From: Cochlodiniinecator piscidefendens
GTDB lineage: Bacteria; Pseudomonadota; Alphaproteobacteria; Rhodobacterales; Rhodobacteraceae
Length of the DNA stretch: 64,000 nt
Direction: 5' to 3'
Assembly: GCF_011326755.1 (NCBI RefSeq)
Contig: NZ_JAAOIE010000006.1
Span: forward strand, 83,443 to 147,442
Shown: positions 52,271-60,460 of the stretch, in pieces
Layout: each line of letters opens with the position of its first letter
Position numbering within the stretch: position 1 is the first letter of the stretch
Program-made: the position numbers and the translations under genes
Notes under the pieces: model-generated
What the model saw: the letters and a program-made list of their open reading frames with translations, nothing else
The model's database searches: none
What the model was told of the DNA's origin: nothing

Positions 52271-53281
52271 TTAATTACTCTCGGCAATCTGACCTGTAAC
52301 GAGATCATAGAGTTCCTGTGCCGGAAGACCTCGTGCTGTATTGTCTGCAATCCAGGCCGCCGCTGCAGGTGCCGCCGCCGCCTCTCTAAAGGCAGACAAT
52401 TCTTCTTCGGAGAATGTCACATGTTCAATCCCGCGTTCTTCTAACGCTGGGCCCCATGCATCCATTGTGTTGGTGTTGTAGTTCGTAACGTAGTGATCCA
52501 GCGCTTCGTCAACGGATCCAAGCAACGCTTCGCGTTCGCTATCAGACAAGGCATCCAATGCATCGGAATTCACCACAACTGGGCAGTTCACGGTACCGGG
52601 ATTGAGGTTTGTGCTCCACCATGTGCCGTTTTCGATTGTGCCAAACGCCATATGCGCATGGGGGGCAAATGCCACAGCTTTGACAATGCCACTATCCATT
52701 GCCTGACGCACTTCGGTTGCTGACATAGACGTAGGAACAGCGCCTACAGTTTCCATCGCTGCACCGATACCACCCGTTGCGCGCACGCTTAGACCTTCGA
52801 AGTCAGCCAAGCTATGGGGTGCGTCGCCAACACCGACCAGATTATACTGCGGCAATGGGGACGGCATCAAAAGCGTTGCGTTCCAACGCGCCAGATCTTC
52901 TTGAACCGCTGGGTGCTGATAAAGTGACATCGAAAGCGCGACTTCCTGTTCCAACGATGACACACCCAGGAACGGCAATTCAAGAACCGTGATTGATGGG
53001 TTTTTATCGCGATGATAACCAGCACAGAATTGAGCCATCTCAAACGCGCCAATTGAAATCCCATCAAGGTTTTCACGGTTATTGGACAAGCCCCCATAAC
53101 TAATGTTCAGGGTAAACTCACCGTTGGTTCTTTCGCTTACCAGCTCAGCCAATCTTTCGACGTGTTCGGTAAATGCGCGGCGCTTACCCCAAAGAGACAC
53201 ATTCCATTCTGTTGCAAAAGCTTCGGATGCGATGGTCAGAGAAAGGGCCGCGAGCGCCGCCCGGTTTAAATATTTGCGCAT
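52271..53281 (-). CDS. dctP: TRAP transporter substrate-binding protein (DctP family)
   Basis: This 336-residue protein has a signal peptide (about residues 1-23, ending ASEAFATEW) and the DctP fold, with LSVRATGGIGAAMETVGAVPTSMSATEVRQAMDSG containing the usual substrate arginine, and VNSDALDALSDSEREALL. The start at 53281 has GGGAGGA upstream. It is the first transporter gene after the dctBD two-component genes, so its expression is probably controlled by them. The ligand is unknown, most likely a carboxylate, because a conserved arginine is retained. Confidence 0.92.
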   Translation of the reverse strand: MRKYLNRAALAALSLTIASEAFATEWNVSLWGKRRAFTEHVERLAELVSERTNGEFTLNISYGGLSNNRENLDGISIGAFEMAQFCAGYHRDKNPSITVLELPFLGVSSLEQEVALSMSLYQHPAVQEDLARWNATLLMPSPLPQYNLVGVGDAPHSLADFEGLSVRATGGIGAAMETVGAVPTSMSATEVRQAMDSGIVKAVAFAPHAHMAFGTIENGTWWSTNLNPGTVNCPVVVNSDALDALSDSEREALLGSVDEALDHYVTNYNTNTMDAWGPALEERGIEHVTFSEEELSAFREAAAAPAAAAWIADNTARGLPAQELYDLVTGQIAESN

Positions 53282-53381
53282 TGTGTTTCCTCCCAGAGAC
53301 ATGCGGATAATGATATCCTGCATTATTTCGTCTGCATGGTAGTTTGCCTATGAAGGAAACCGCGCAAGGATTACGCGCCCG

Positions 53382-53399
53382 CCTGCGGAAATCCGCAGG
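53382..53399. promoter_or_regulatory. Palindrome upstream of dctP, candidate response-regulator site
   Basis: CCTGCGGA (53382-53389) and TCCGCAGG (53392-53399) form a perfect 8+8 inverted repeat around two bases. It lies between the dctD stop and the dctP start, about 100 bases upstream of dctP. Position and symmetry suit binding by the Fis-type domain of the DctD-like protein. No T-run follows, so it is not a terminator. Confidence 0.5.
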
Positions 53400-53406
53400 G
53401 CAAATT

Positions 53407-54747
53407 TCAAAGCAATGCGTCTTTGTCTAAACCGAGTTTCACAATCTTTTCGTTTAGGGTTCGTCGCCCAATGCCCAAAGCTTCGGCCGCTGCATCCATT
53501 CGTCCCTGATGCGCCTTAATGGCCTTGCTGATCAGCTCTAATTCAAATGCAGCAACGGCTTCGCGCAATGTATCGGGAACCTCATCGAAGTTTTGATCAC
53601 TGCCAATCGCAAGCGCCATTGATCCACCTCCGCGGCGCGCAGCCAAAACACGCCTTTCGCAGGCATTGCGCAATTCCCGCACATTGCCGGGCCAATCATG
53701 TGCTAATAACGCGGCCAGGTCATCTTGGGTAATATTTGGCGTTTCGACTTCGTAAACGCGGGCGTATTCCGTCAAAAAATGTGTCGCGAGCAATCGCAAA
53801 TCATCACGTCTTTGACGTAGCGTCGGAATGTTTAGTACAACCGTGTTGATCCGAAACAATAAATCCTGCCTAAGCCGGTTATCCTCTACCGCCAGATGTG
53901 GGTCTTCGTTGGTTGCGCAAACCACCCTGAATGTCACAGGAACCGGGCGCGGCGCCCCAACGGGCAGAACCATCTTTTCTTCGATCACCCTAAGCAATTT
54001 GGCCTGTACAACCATCGGGCAGGAGCAAATTTCATCCAAAAACAAAGTCCCGCCAGATGCTGCTAGCAAACGGCCCTCAGATTGGCCACTGACGCCAAAC
54101 ATTTCCGTTTCAAACGTTTCGGGCGAAAGCGCCGCACAGTTGAGCGCTAAAAACGGTGCATCTGCGCTCCCGCTCAGGTCATGTAGGGCGCGCGCAACCA
54201 GTTCTTTACCGGTTCCTGTTTCACCTTCGATCAGAACCGCAGCTTCGGTATCGGCAAGATCTAAAATATCACGCCGAAGATCGGTAACCGTATCGCTTTG
54301 CCCCAACAGCACGCGATCTAGGCCGGACAAGTTAAAAAGCCGTGCTTTCAATCGTGCATTGCTTTGGCGCATATGATTTTGCTGGGCAGCATGTTGCAAA
54401 ACCGTCAGCAGCCGACGGGGTTCATAGGGTTTTTCCATGAAACTATAGGCACCATCCTGAATGGCCTGCACCGCCATCGGGATATCCCCATGTGCGGAGA
54501 TCAACACCAACGGAGGCGACAGCGCCGTATCAAGATTTTGCAAAAGCTCCAACCCGGACATACCCGGCATCCGCACATCCGACAGAATGACATCAGGCAG
54601 CGCTGTTCCAAGTAATTCAAGCGCGCGATTGGCACGTGAAACGGCCTCGACCCGCCAGCCAGCAGCTTCTAACAATTCAATAAGGGATTGCCGCATAGAT
54701 TTGTCATCTTCGACAACCAATATGCTGAAATGTTGGGTTTCACTCAT
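53407..54747 (-). CDS. dctD: DctD-family NtrC-type response regulator lacking GAFTGA
   Basis: This 446-residue protein has a receiver domain (phospho-acceptor Asp57 in LSDVRMPG), a AAA+ domain with Walker A GETGTGKE (175-182) and Walker B GGTLFLDE (232-239), and a C-terminal Fis-type helix-turn-helix (AAEALGIGRRTLNEKIVKLG). The sigma-54 contact loop is missing: FG at 217-218 is followed by VSGQSEGR instead of the GAFTGA-containing segment and is about ten residues shorter. Rhodobacter NtrC and HupR also lack this motif and act with sigma-70. It is paired with the DctB-like kinase gene 6 bases upstream and likely controls the TRAP operon directly downstream. Confidence 0.92.
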   Translation of the reverse strand: MSETQHFSILVVEDDKSMRQSLIELLEAAGWRVEAVSRANRALELLGTALPDVILSDVRMPGMSGLELLQNLDTALSPPLVLISAHGDIPMAVQAIQDGAYSFMEKPYEPRRLLTVLQHAAQQNHMRQSNARLKARLFNLSGLDRVLLGQSDTVTDLRRDILDLADTEAAVLIEGETGTGKELVARALHDLSGSADAPFLALNCAALSPETFETEMFGVSGQSEGRLLAASGGTLFLDEICSCPMVVQAKLLRVIEEKMVLPVGAPRPVPVTFRVVCATNEDPHLAVEDNRLRQDLLFRINTVVLNIPTLRQRRDDLRLLATHFLTEYARVYEVETPNITQDDLAALLAHDWPGNVRELRNACERRVLAARRGGGSMALAIGSDQNFDEVPDTLREAVAAFELELISKAIKAHQGRMDAAAEALGIGRRTLNEKIVKLGLDKDALL

Positions 54748-54753
54748 CGCGAT

Positions 54754-56475
54754 TCATTCGACCTCTGCGTCTGGCATTGGAAACGAAACAACAAACACCG
54801 CTCCGCCTGCATCGTTGTTTTTGGCCGTCACGGCGCCCCCGTGATCGTGAATGATGCTCGTGGAAATCGCAAGCCCAAGCCCCATACCGCGGCCGCTTTC
54901 GCGTGTTGTCACAAAGGGTTCCTGAAGCTCAGATAGTGTGGATTTTCCCAGACCGTGCCCATTGTCGGAGATCGTTAAACGACTTTCGCAGGCGACTGTT
55001 TCCAGAGTAATTTGAACAATGGGCCGATCACTATCTTCGGTAGCGTCAATCGCGTTTCGCAGTAGGTTGGTCATCACCTGTTCAATCCGCAACTTGTTTC
55101 CACGGATCAAAACGGCCTCTTCGGGTAAAAAGGTTTGAATCTCGACTCCATAGGCATCAATATTTGGTGCCACAAGCCCGAGCGCGACCTGCAGTGCCTC
55201 GCTTAGATCAACATCCTTAAATTCAATATTTTCCGACCGCGCAAAGAATTTTAACTCGCGGGTGATCCCCTCCATTCGGTCAACCAAGCTACCAATTTTT
55301 GACGTTAAACCTGTGGCCTTCTTTGGATTCATCTCGGCAGCGGTCAGATGGTTTCGCATGGCCGCAATCGGTTGACCAAGCTCATGCGTCACCGAGGCTG
55401 ACAACTGCCCCAATGCGGCCAAGCGACTAGCGCGTTCCAATTCTTGTTCGGTGCGCTTTAGGCGCCGCTCGGCGGTGTTGCGCTCTGAAATTTCAACAGC
55501 TAAGCGATCGTTCGCCCGGCGCAGTTTTGCTTCTTCTTGTTCGGAACTTCGTAGCGCGGCCGCAACTCTACGGGCGCGTTGGCGTTGCAAAAATATCAGC
55601 GCAATACCCGCCAACAACACCGCAAAAATTATCACCAACCAACTGCGCGCAACAGCCCGATCATCGCTGGCAAAATAGTGCAATTCCCATCCATGGGGCA
55701 AGGTTTCCGCCATAAGGTGCAAGCGGTCCGTCCCAGCAATTTCCGCCCGATGATCTGGCAACGAAACCCAATCTAGCGGCGCTAAGGCTTGCCCTGAAAA
55801 TTGACGTGAATTTTCGATATGCGCGCGCTGCGTCTCGGTTAACGCTTCCAATACCTGATAACGCCAGGCCGGATCAGACGATAGCAACACCACCCCATCC
55901 TCGTTCGTAAGCAGCACTTGTTCACCGGATCTACGCCAACTTTCTTCAAGCTGAGAAAATCCAATTTTAATCGCGATCACCCCGCGAATAACTCCATCGG
56001 CATCGCGCACCGCATCGGCAATAAAGTATCCCGGCAGACCGGTGGTGGTTCCAATAGCATAAAACCGCCCCTGCCCCCCCAACAGTGCCTGTTGAAAATA
56101 GGGCCGGAACGAATAGTTTTGATCAATGAAGCTAGAGGCATCACCGTAGTTAGATGCTGCAATGGTCCGACCCGTCGTATCCATCAGATAGATCGCATCC
56201 AACCCCGCCTGTTGCGTGAATTCTGCTAACCGTTGGTTCAGCGCATTTGTTTCACCACCCTGCGCGGTTTGCATCACAAATGTGTCGCGCGATAACACGT
56301 AAGTCAGATGCGAAAAACGGTCGAATTCAGCGTTCACCGTGCTTTGATAAAGAGAGAGTCGCCCTTCGGACATCGCCAACTCTTCTGAGACAAAATAACT
56401 GTAAGATATTCGAAGAATCCCGGTCGCAACGGTAATGGCTGCAACAATCATAAAGATATTTCGTAAAAACCGCAT
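54754..56475 (-). CDS. dctB: DctB-family sensor histidine kinase
   Basis: This 573-residue membrane kinase has a first transmembrane helix (about residues 6-22), a periplasmic double-PDC sensor (about 30-275, with YLMDTTGRTIAASNYGDASS and FRPYFQQALLGGQGRFYA), a second helix (about 279-296) and a coiled-coil linker. It lacks an obvious HAMP domain. The kinase core has His364 in LSASVTHELGQPIAAMRNH, an N-box in MTNLLRNAIDATED and G-boxes in ISDNGHGLG and GRGMGLGLAIS. Such DctB kinases sense dicarboxylates or related acids outside the membrane and phosphorylate DctD. It is cotranscribed with dctD, 6 bases apart. Confidence 0.94.
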   Translation of the reverse strand: MRFLRNIFMIVAAITVATGILRISYSYFVSEELAMSEGRLSLYQSTVNAEFDRFSHLTYVLSRDTFVMQTAQGGETNALNQRLAEFTQQAGLDAIYLMDTTGRTIAASNYGDASSFIDQNYSFRPYFQQALLGGQGRFYAIGTTTGLPGYFIADAVRDADGVIRGVIAIKIGFSQLEESWRRSGEQVLLTNEDGVVLLSSDPAWRYQVLEALTETQRAHIENSRQFSGQALAPLDWVSLPDHRAEIAGTDRLHLMAETLPHGWELHYFASDDRAVARSWLVIIFAVLLAGIALIFLQRQRARRVAAALRSSEQEEAKLRRANDRLAVEISERNTAERRLKRTEQELERASRLAALGQLSASVTHELGQPIAAMRNHLTAAEMNPKKATGLTSKIGSLVDRMEGITRELKFFARSENIEFKDVDLSEALQVALGLVAPNIDAYGVEIQTFLPEEAVLIRGNKLRIEQVMTNLLRNAIDATEDSDRPIVQITLETVACESRLTISDNGHGLGKSTLSELQEPFVTTRESGRGMGLGLAISTSIIHDHGGAVTAKNNDAGGAVFVVSFPMPDAEVE

Positions 56476-56646
56476 ATATCTCGATTGAAGGTAAACACCA
56501 CTAAAATCAAGAAATAACTAGAAAAACTGTGGTTAACGCGTTTTCCTAAGCCTCAGTGCGCGCCCGTGACGGATTGCAAACCCAGCTTTGATGTGCATTT
56601 CTGAGGACCATTCGTTTTAAATGGTACACTTAATAAGGCGGCTTGC

Positions 56647-57624
56647 GTGTTAACGGAAAAACCTTCTACCGAAATTCAGGCAGAAACCGCAACGACACGA
56701 AAAATAGAGCAATTCATGGCTGTTTGCTGCCTGGTTGTCTTGGCGGTCTTTACTCTTCAGAGTATTTCTAACGGTTACCTTTTGCTCATCATATCCCAGA
56801 TGGTGTTGATGGCCTCGCTTTTCTTATACATCATCGCATCCCTGCAAAATTCACTAGTTGCAGCGCATATTATGACCGCGCTGATTTCTCTGGATATTCT
56901 CATAGTAGTAACAATTTACTACTATGGGCTTCCCGGCGCTTATTGGGCATTTCCTGCAATTATTTCTTCTAACTTGGTGGGCACGCGTAGAACCGGAATA
57001 GTACTAACAATTACACTTATCTTAGTTATTCCCGCGGTTCTGTGGATGCAGGGAGTAGGTTTCAATATGCTTACCCGCCTTTTTGGCGCTCTTGTCCTGA
57101 CCGCAATTTTTGCATGGTATTCAGCGACAAAAGCCCAAGAACTTCATGATCGATTGATCAAAGAGAGCACCATTGATCCCTTAACTGGATGTTTTAATCG
57201 CCGTCATCTCACCCGATTTACGCGACAATTTATACCTTCCCAGTCGTTTCTCATCTTAATTGATGTCGACGACTTCAAAGGTGTAAATGACACATGCGGG
57301 CATTACACTGGGGATATTGTGTTAAAGGCCATTGCACGCCTCATTCAAGAAGAGCTCTCAGAATCTGATCTGTTGTTCAGGATTGGGGGAGAAGAGTTTT
57401 TAGTGTTTGAAAGTCAGGCTATTTCCGCCGGAACATCCGATTTGGCAGAACGTATCCGGGCTTGTATTGATACCACTGCGATCCTACCCACACGCCACAT
57501 CACCGTGAGTATCGGGGAAACGCTATTATCACACCACGAAACCTTTGAAAGTGCGCTGCAATGCGCCGACAAAAATCTTTACCTATCAAAGATTAATGGC
57601 CGCAATAGGGTCACACGCGCATGA
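56647..57624 (+). CDS. Membrane-bound diguanylate cyclase (GGDEF domain) without I-site
   Basis: This 325-residue protein has about five to six hydrophobic segments in residues 24-160 and a C-terminal GGDEF domain (about 172-325). The active motif is Gly247-Gly-Glu-Glu-Phe251, a functional variant, with DPLTGCFNRRHL and LIDVDDFKGVNDTCGH upstream. It should make cyclic di-GMP. The product-inhibition I-site RxxD, normally a few residues before the motif, reads Ser238-Glu-Ser-Asp241, so the arginine is lost. Translation starts at GTG 56647 with AAGGCGG upstream. The gene is divergent from dctB. The N-terminal domain resembles no named sensor that I can assign. Confidence 0.9.
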   Translation: MLTEKPSTEIQAETATTRKIEQFMAVCCLVVLAVFTLQSISNGYLLLIISQMVLMASLFLYIIASLQNSLVAAHIMTALISLDILIVVTIYYYGLPGAYWAFPAIISSNLVGTRRTGIVLTITLILVIPAVLWMQGVGFNMLTRLFGALVLTAIFAWYSATKAQELHDRLIKESTIDPLTGCFNRRHLTRFTRQFIPSQSFLILIDVDDFKGVNDTCGHYTGDIVLKAIARLIQEELSESDLLFRIGGEEFLVFESQAISAGTSDLAERIRACIDTTAILPTRHITVSIGETLLSHHETFESALQCADKNLYLSKINGRNRVTRA

Positions 57625-57656
57625 TCCCGAATTGCCCAACCTTCCGCGTCACTGTT

Positions 57657-58916
57657 TTATGCCACCATTGCATCATTTTTCGCCGCTGCGATGGCCAACC
57701 CATCCACAACTGCCGTAAAGGCGTTAGCCCGCCGTAATTCCGCCCTTGGGCACTGGGTGCTTGCGGTTCCAGCGACCAGTGACATCAGGCTAGACCCGCC
57801 AACCAGAATGACGCTTTGAATTTGATCGGCATTAAGCCCGGCCAGCTTCAGTGTCTCCACCAATGCCGCCGACAACGTTGTTTCGTCATGCGCCAATGCC
57901 GCAGTCATCGAGCGTTCGTTGATCGGCACGTTCAGGCCCTTTTCAACAATACCCATATCAATCTTGCCACCGGCTTCGTTGGTGTTTGCCGCAATTTTAC
58001 CGCGCTCAACCGCGAACGCCAGATCATGACCCAGTTCTTCTTCTAACACATTTGCAAAGCGGGCAAATTTCTGAGGCTCGACTGCGACTTGTTGCATTTG
58101 TTTAATCGAACGTCGCGTTTCTGCATTATAGAGAAAGGGAATTTTAGCCCAAGTCGCCAGATCCCGAAAGGGCGCCACCGGCACCGGAAGCAAACCGCTG
58201 CCCATTTCACGGCGCAACTCACCTCCCAACCCAAGCATTGGCATAGAATGCGTCAGCGCAACAGAGCGGTCAAAATCTGTACCGCCCAACCGGATACCAT
58301 AGCTTGCCAGAATATTGGGGCCGTGTTCTGTGGTTTTAAACACGGTAAAATCTGACGTCCCGCCGCCAATATCAACAATGATACCCGTTTCGTGTTTGGG
58401 GCTAAGCGTATAGCTGGCCAAGGCTGCCGCTTCGGGCTCCGCAAGGAACGAAACGCTTTCAAACCCCGCCGCCAGATAACATTCGCGCAGGTCAATTTCC
58501 GCCTGAACATTCATTTGCGCATCTGCTGAATGAAACCGCACAGGCCGCCCGGACAGCGCATGTTTAAAATGATCGCCAGATTTCTTTTCAGCACGCAGGC
58601 GTACTTCGCGCAGAAATGCCGTGATAATATCAATCAGTGTCCGACGACGTCCGCCAACCAGTCGCTCTTCTCGCGCCAAGGGATGCCCAAGGACACTTTT
58701 TAAGGACCGCATGTAACGTCCTTCTTCGCCGTCGATCAAAGCCGCGCTTGCAGCTGTCCCGATCAACATTGTGCTTTCATCTGTCGGAAAGAAAACGGCG
58801 GTCGGCAGGGTTTCTTCGTCACCTTCAATCGGGATACGATAAAGACCATCTTCGCGCAGAACTGCCGCTGCTGAATTGGACGTCCCAAAGTCAATTGCCA
58901 AAGTCTTTGTTTGCAT
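57657..58916 (-). CDS. Hsp70 family protein, YegD-like
   Basis: This 419-residue protein carries the Hsp70/actin ATPase fold: TLAIDFGTSNSAAAV at residues 4-18, AEPEAAALASYTL near 160, IIVDIGGGTSDFTVFK near 184 and SVILVGGSSLMSLVAGT near 365. It lacks the substrate-binding and lid domains of DnaK, so it matches the short YegD-type proteins. Their client and role are not established. The ATG at 58916 is preferred over TTG 58922. It converges with the GGDEF gene across 32 bases. No DnaJ or GrpE partner is nearby. Confidence 0.9.
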   Translation of the reverse strand: MQTKTLAIDFGTSNSAAAVLREDGLYRIPIEGDEETLPTAVFFPTDESTMLIGTAASAALIDGEEGRYMRSLKSVLGHPLAREERLVGGRRRTLIDIITAFLREVRLRAEKKSGDHFKHALSGRPVRFHSADAQMNVQAEIDLRECYLAAGFESVSFLAEPEAAALASYTLSPKHETGIIVDIGGGTSDFTVFKTTEHGPNILASYGIRLGGTDFDRSVALTHSMPMLGLGGELRREMGSGLLPVPVAPFRDLATWAKIPFLYNAETRRSIKQMQQVAVEPQKFARFANVLEEELGHDLAFAVERGKIAANTNEAGGKIDMGIVEKGLNVPINERSMTAALAHDETTLSAALVETLKLAGLNADQIQSVILVGGSSLMSLVAGTASTQCPRAELRRANAFTAVVDGLAIAAAKNDAMVA

Positions 58917-58933
58917 AACCAATCCGCCTTTTC

Positions 58934-58961
58934 CAAAACGCCGCCCAATGATGAGCGGCGT
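58934..58961 (-). terminator. Terminator of the aldehyde dehydrogenase operon
   Basis: On the minus strand ACGCCGC (58961-58955) pairs with GCGGCGT (58944-58938) around a 10-base loop and is followed by TTTT (58937-58934 including the last stem T). It lies about 55 bases after the aldehyde dehydrogenase stop and just before the Hsp70-like gene, separating the two units. Confidence 0.65.
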
Positions 58962-59014
58962 CTATACAGAAAACAAACCGGGATGAGCAAGCCCAAGGTT
59001 ACCCGAGGCGAAGT

Positions 59015-60445
59015 TTATAGACGAATTGCGCCGCGTACCTTTAGTTCTTGATAGTCCTCCAATCCAAAAACACCGCCTTCGCGACCAATGCCGGACTGTT
59101 TATATCCGCCAAACGGGGACCCATAATTCGTGCTATTTCCATTGATTGTAACAGTTCCCGCACGCAGTTGATCCGTGACGCGCTCAGCGCGTGCAACATC
59201 CCCGGTTTGTAGGTATGCCGCGAGGCCAAAATCACTGTCGTTGGCCATTTTGATGGCTTCTTCTTCGGTGTCAAAAGGGATGATCACCAAGACAGGGCCA
59301 AAGATTTCTTCGCGCGCAATGCGCATATCATTGTGAACGTCCGCGAAAATTGTAGGTTTCACAAACCATCCTTCTTCATGACCCGTTGGTTTACCCAATC
59401 CCCCGACCAGCAGGCGCGCACCTTCATCAATCCCCATTTGGATCATCGATTGCACCCGGTGATATTGCATCTCGTCAAAAAGCGGACCGATATGGCCCCC
59501 TTCGTGTGCGGGGTTTCCAACAGTTTGCGCCAACCCGGCAGCGGTCGCAATGTCCAACACACGATCATAGCAGGACCGTTCCACCAACATTCGGGTGGGC
59601 GCGTTGCAGGATTGTCCCGTGTTATAAAAACATTCAACAACGGACGCAGCAACGCGACGATCCAAATCCGCATCGGCAAAGACCAGATTGGGGGATTTAC
59701 CGCCCAGTTCTAATGTGACGCGTTTCACTGTGTCTGCCGCATCTTTTGACACCATTACCCCGGCACGAGTGGACCCAGTAAACGACATCATCGCAATATC
59801 AGGGTGGCGCGATATCGCTGACCCCACATTCGGGCCGTCGCCAAACACCAGATTCACAACACCTGCCGGATAGCCTGCTTCGTGCACAAATTCGACAAAT
59901 AACGCAGCAGAAAGCGGAGTGTATTCCGATGGTTTCAAAACACAATTCGCCCCGGTCGCCAAAGCTGGCACTACCTTTTGCGCAATTTGATTGATTGGCC
60001 AATTCCACGGCGTGATCAAACCACACACCCCGATAGGATCGCGCGTCAACACATCCGAATTGGGGAGAGTTTCACGCTCTGGCTGTTCTTTAATAGCCTT
60101 GATGAAGGATTCAATATGGCCAATACCACACCCCGCCTGCGCGTCACGGGCCATTGAAATGGGCGCACCCATCTCAGTTGAAATAGCCTGTGCCATCTCA
60201 TCCAACCGTCTGGCAAATACGTCGCGGAGTTTCTCAAGCAGCGCGATCCGCTCTTGTTTGGGCGTCTTGGAAAAGCTGTCAAAAGCCCGCAACGCCGCTG
60301 CTACCGCAGCATCAACATCAGCAGCCGACCCCAGCAAAACTTCGCCAATTTGCGTGTTATTTGCCGGATTTTTAATCGCAAATGGTGTCGCTGAAATCGG
60401 ATCGACCCACGCGCCATCAATGTAAAACTTGTTCAGGTTTTTCAT
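59015..60445 (-). CDS. Aldehyde dehydrogenase family protein
   Basis: This 476-residue NAD(P)-dependent ALDH has TPWNWPINQIAQKVVPALATG near residue 144, catalytic Glu in LELGGKSPNLV, catalytic Cys in NTGQSCNAPTRM, EEIFGPVL and a terminal NYGSPFGGYKQSGIGREGG. It resembles broad ALDHs of the AldA/semialdehyde type rather than any specific named enzyme. It is transcribed after the enolase-superfamily and GMC genes with a 15-base gap, so the three form one operon under the divergent LysR gene. It would oxidise an aldehyde produced by the GMC alcohol oxidoreductase or from a sugar acid (inference). Confidence 0.92.
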   Translation of the reverse strand: MKNLNKFYIDGAWVDPISATPFAIKNPANNTQIGEVLLGSAADVDAAVAAALRAFDSFSKTPKQERIALLEKLRDVFARRLDEMAQAISTEMGAPISMARDAQAGCGIGHIESFIKAIKEQPERETLPNSDVLTRDPIGVCGLITPWNWPINQIAQKVVPALATGANCVLKPSEYTPLSAALFVEFVHEAGYPAGVVNLVFGDGPNVGSAISRHPDIAMMSFTGSTRAGVMVSKDAADTVKRVTLELGGKSPNLVFADADLDRRVAASVVECFYNTGQSCNAPTRMLVERSCYDRVLDIATAAGLAQTVGNPAHEGGHIGPLFDEMQYHRVQSMIQMGIDEGARLLVGGLGKPTGHEEGWFVKPTIFADVHNDMRIAREEIFGPVLVIIPFDTEEEAIKMANDSDFGLAAYLQTGDVARAERVTDQLRAGTVTINGNSTNYGSPFGGYKQSGIGREGGVFGLEDYQELKVRGAIRL

Positions 60446-60460
60446 TCTACTGTCACCTAT

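Noticed and set aside
53290..53406. Sigma-54 promoter for dctP
   Set aside because: The best GG/GC pair (in the GGCAAACTACCATGC region of the minus strand) has the wrong spacing by one base, and the adjacent regulator lacks GAFTGA.
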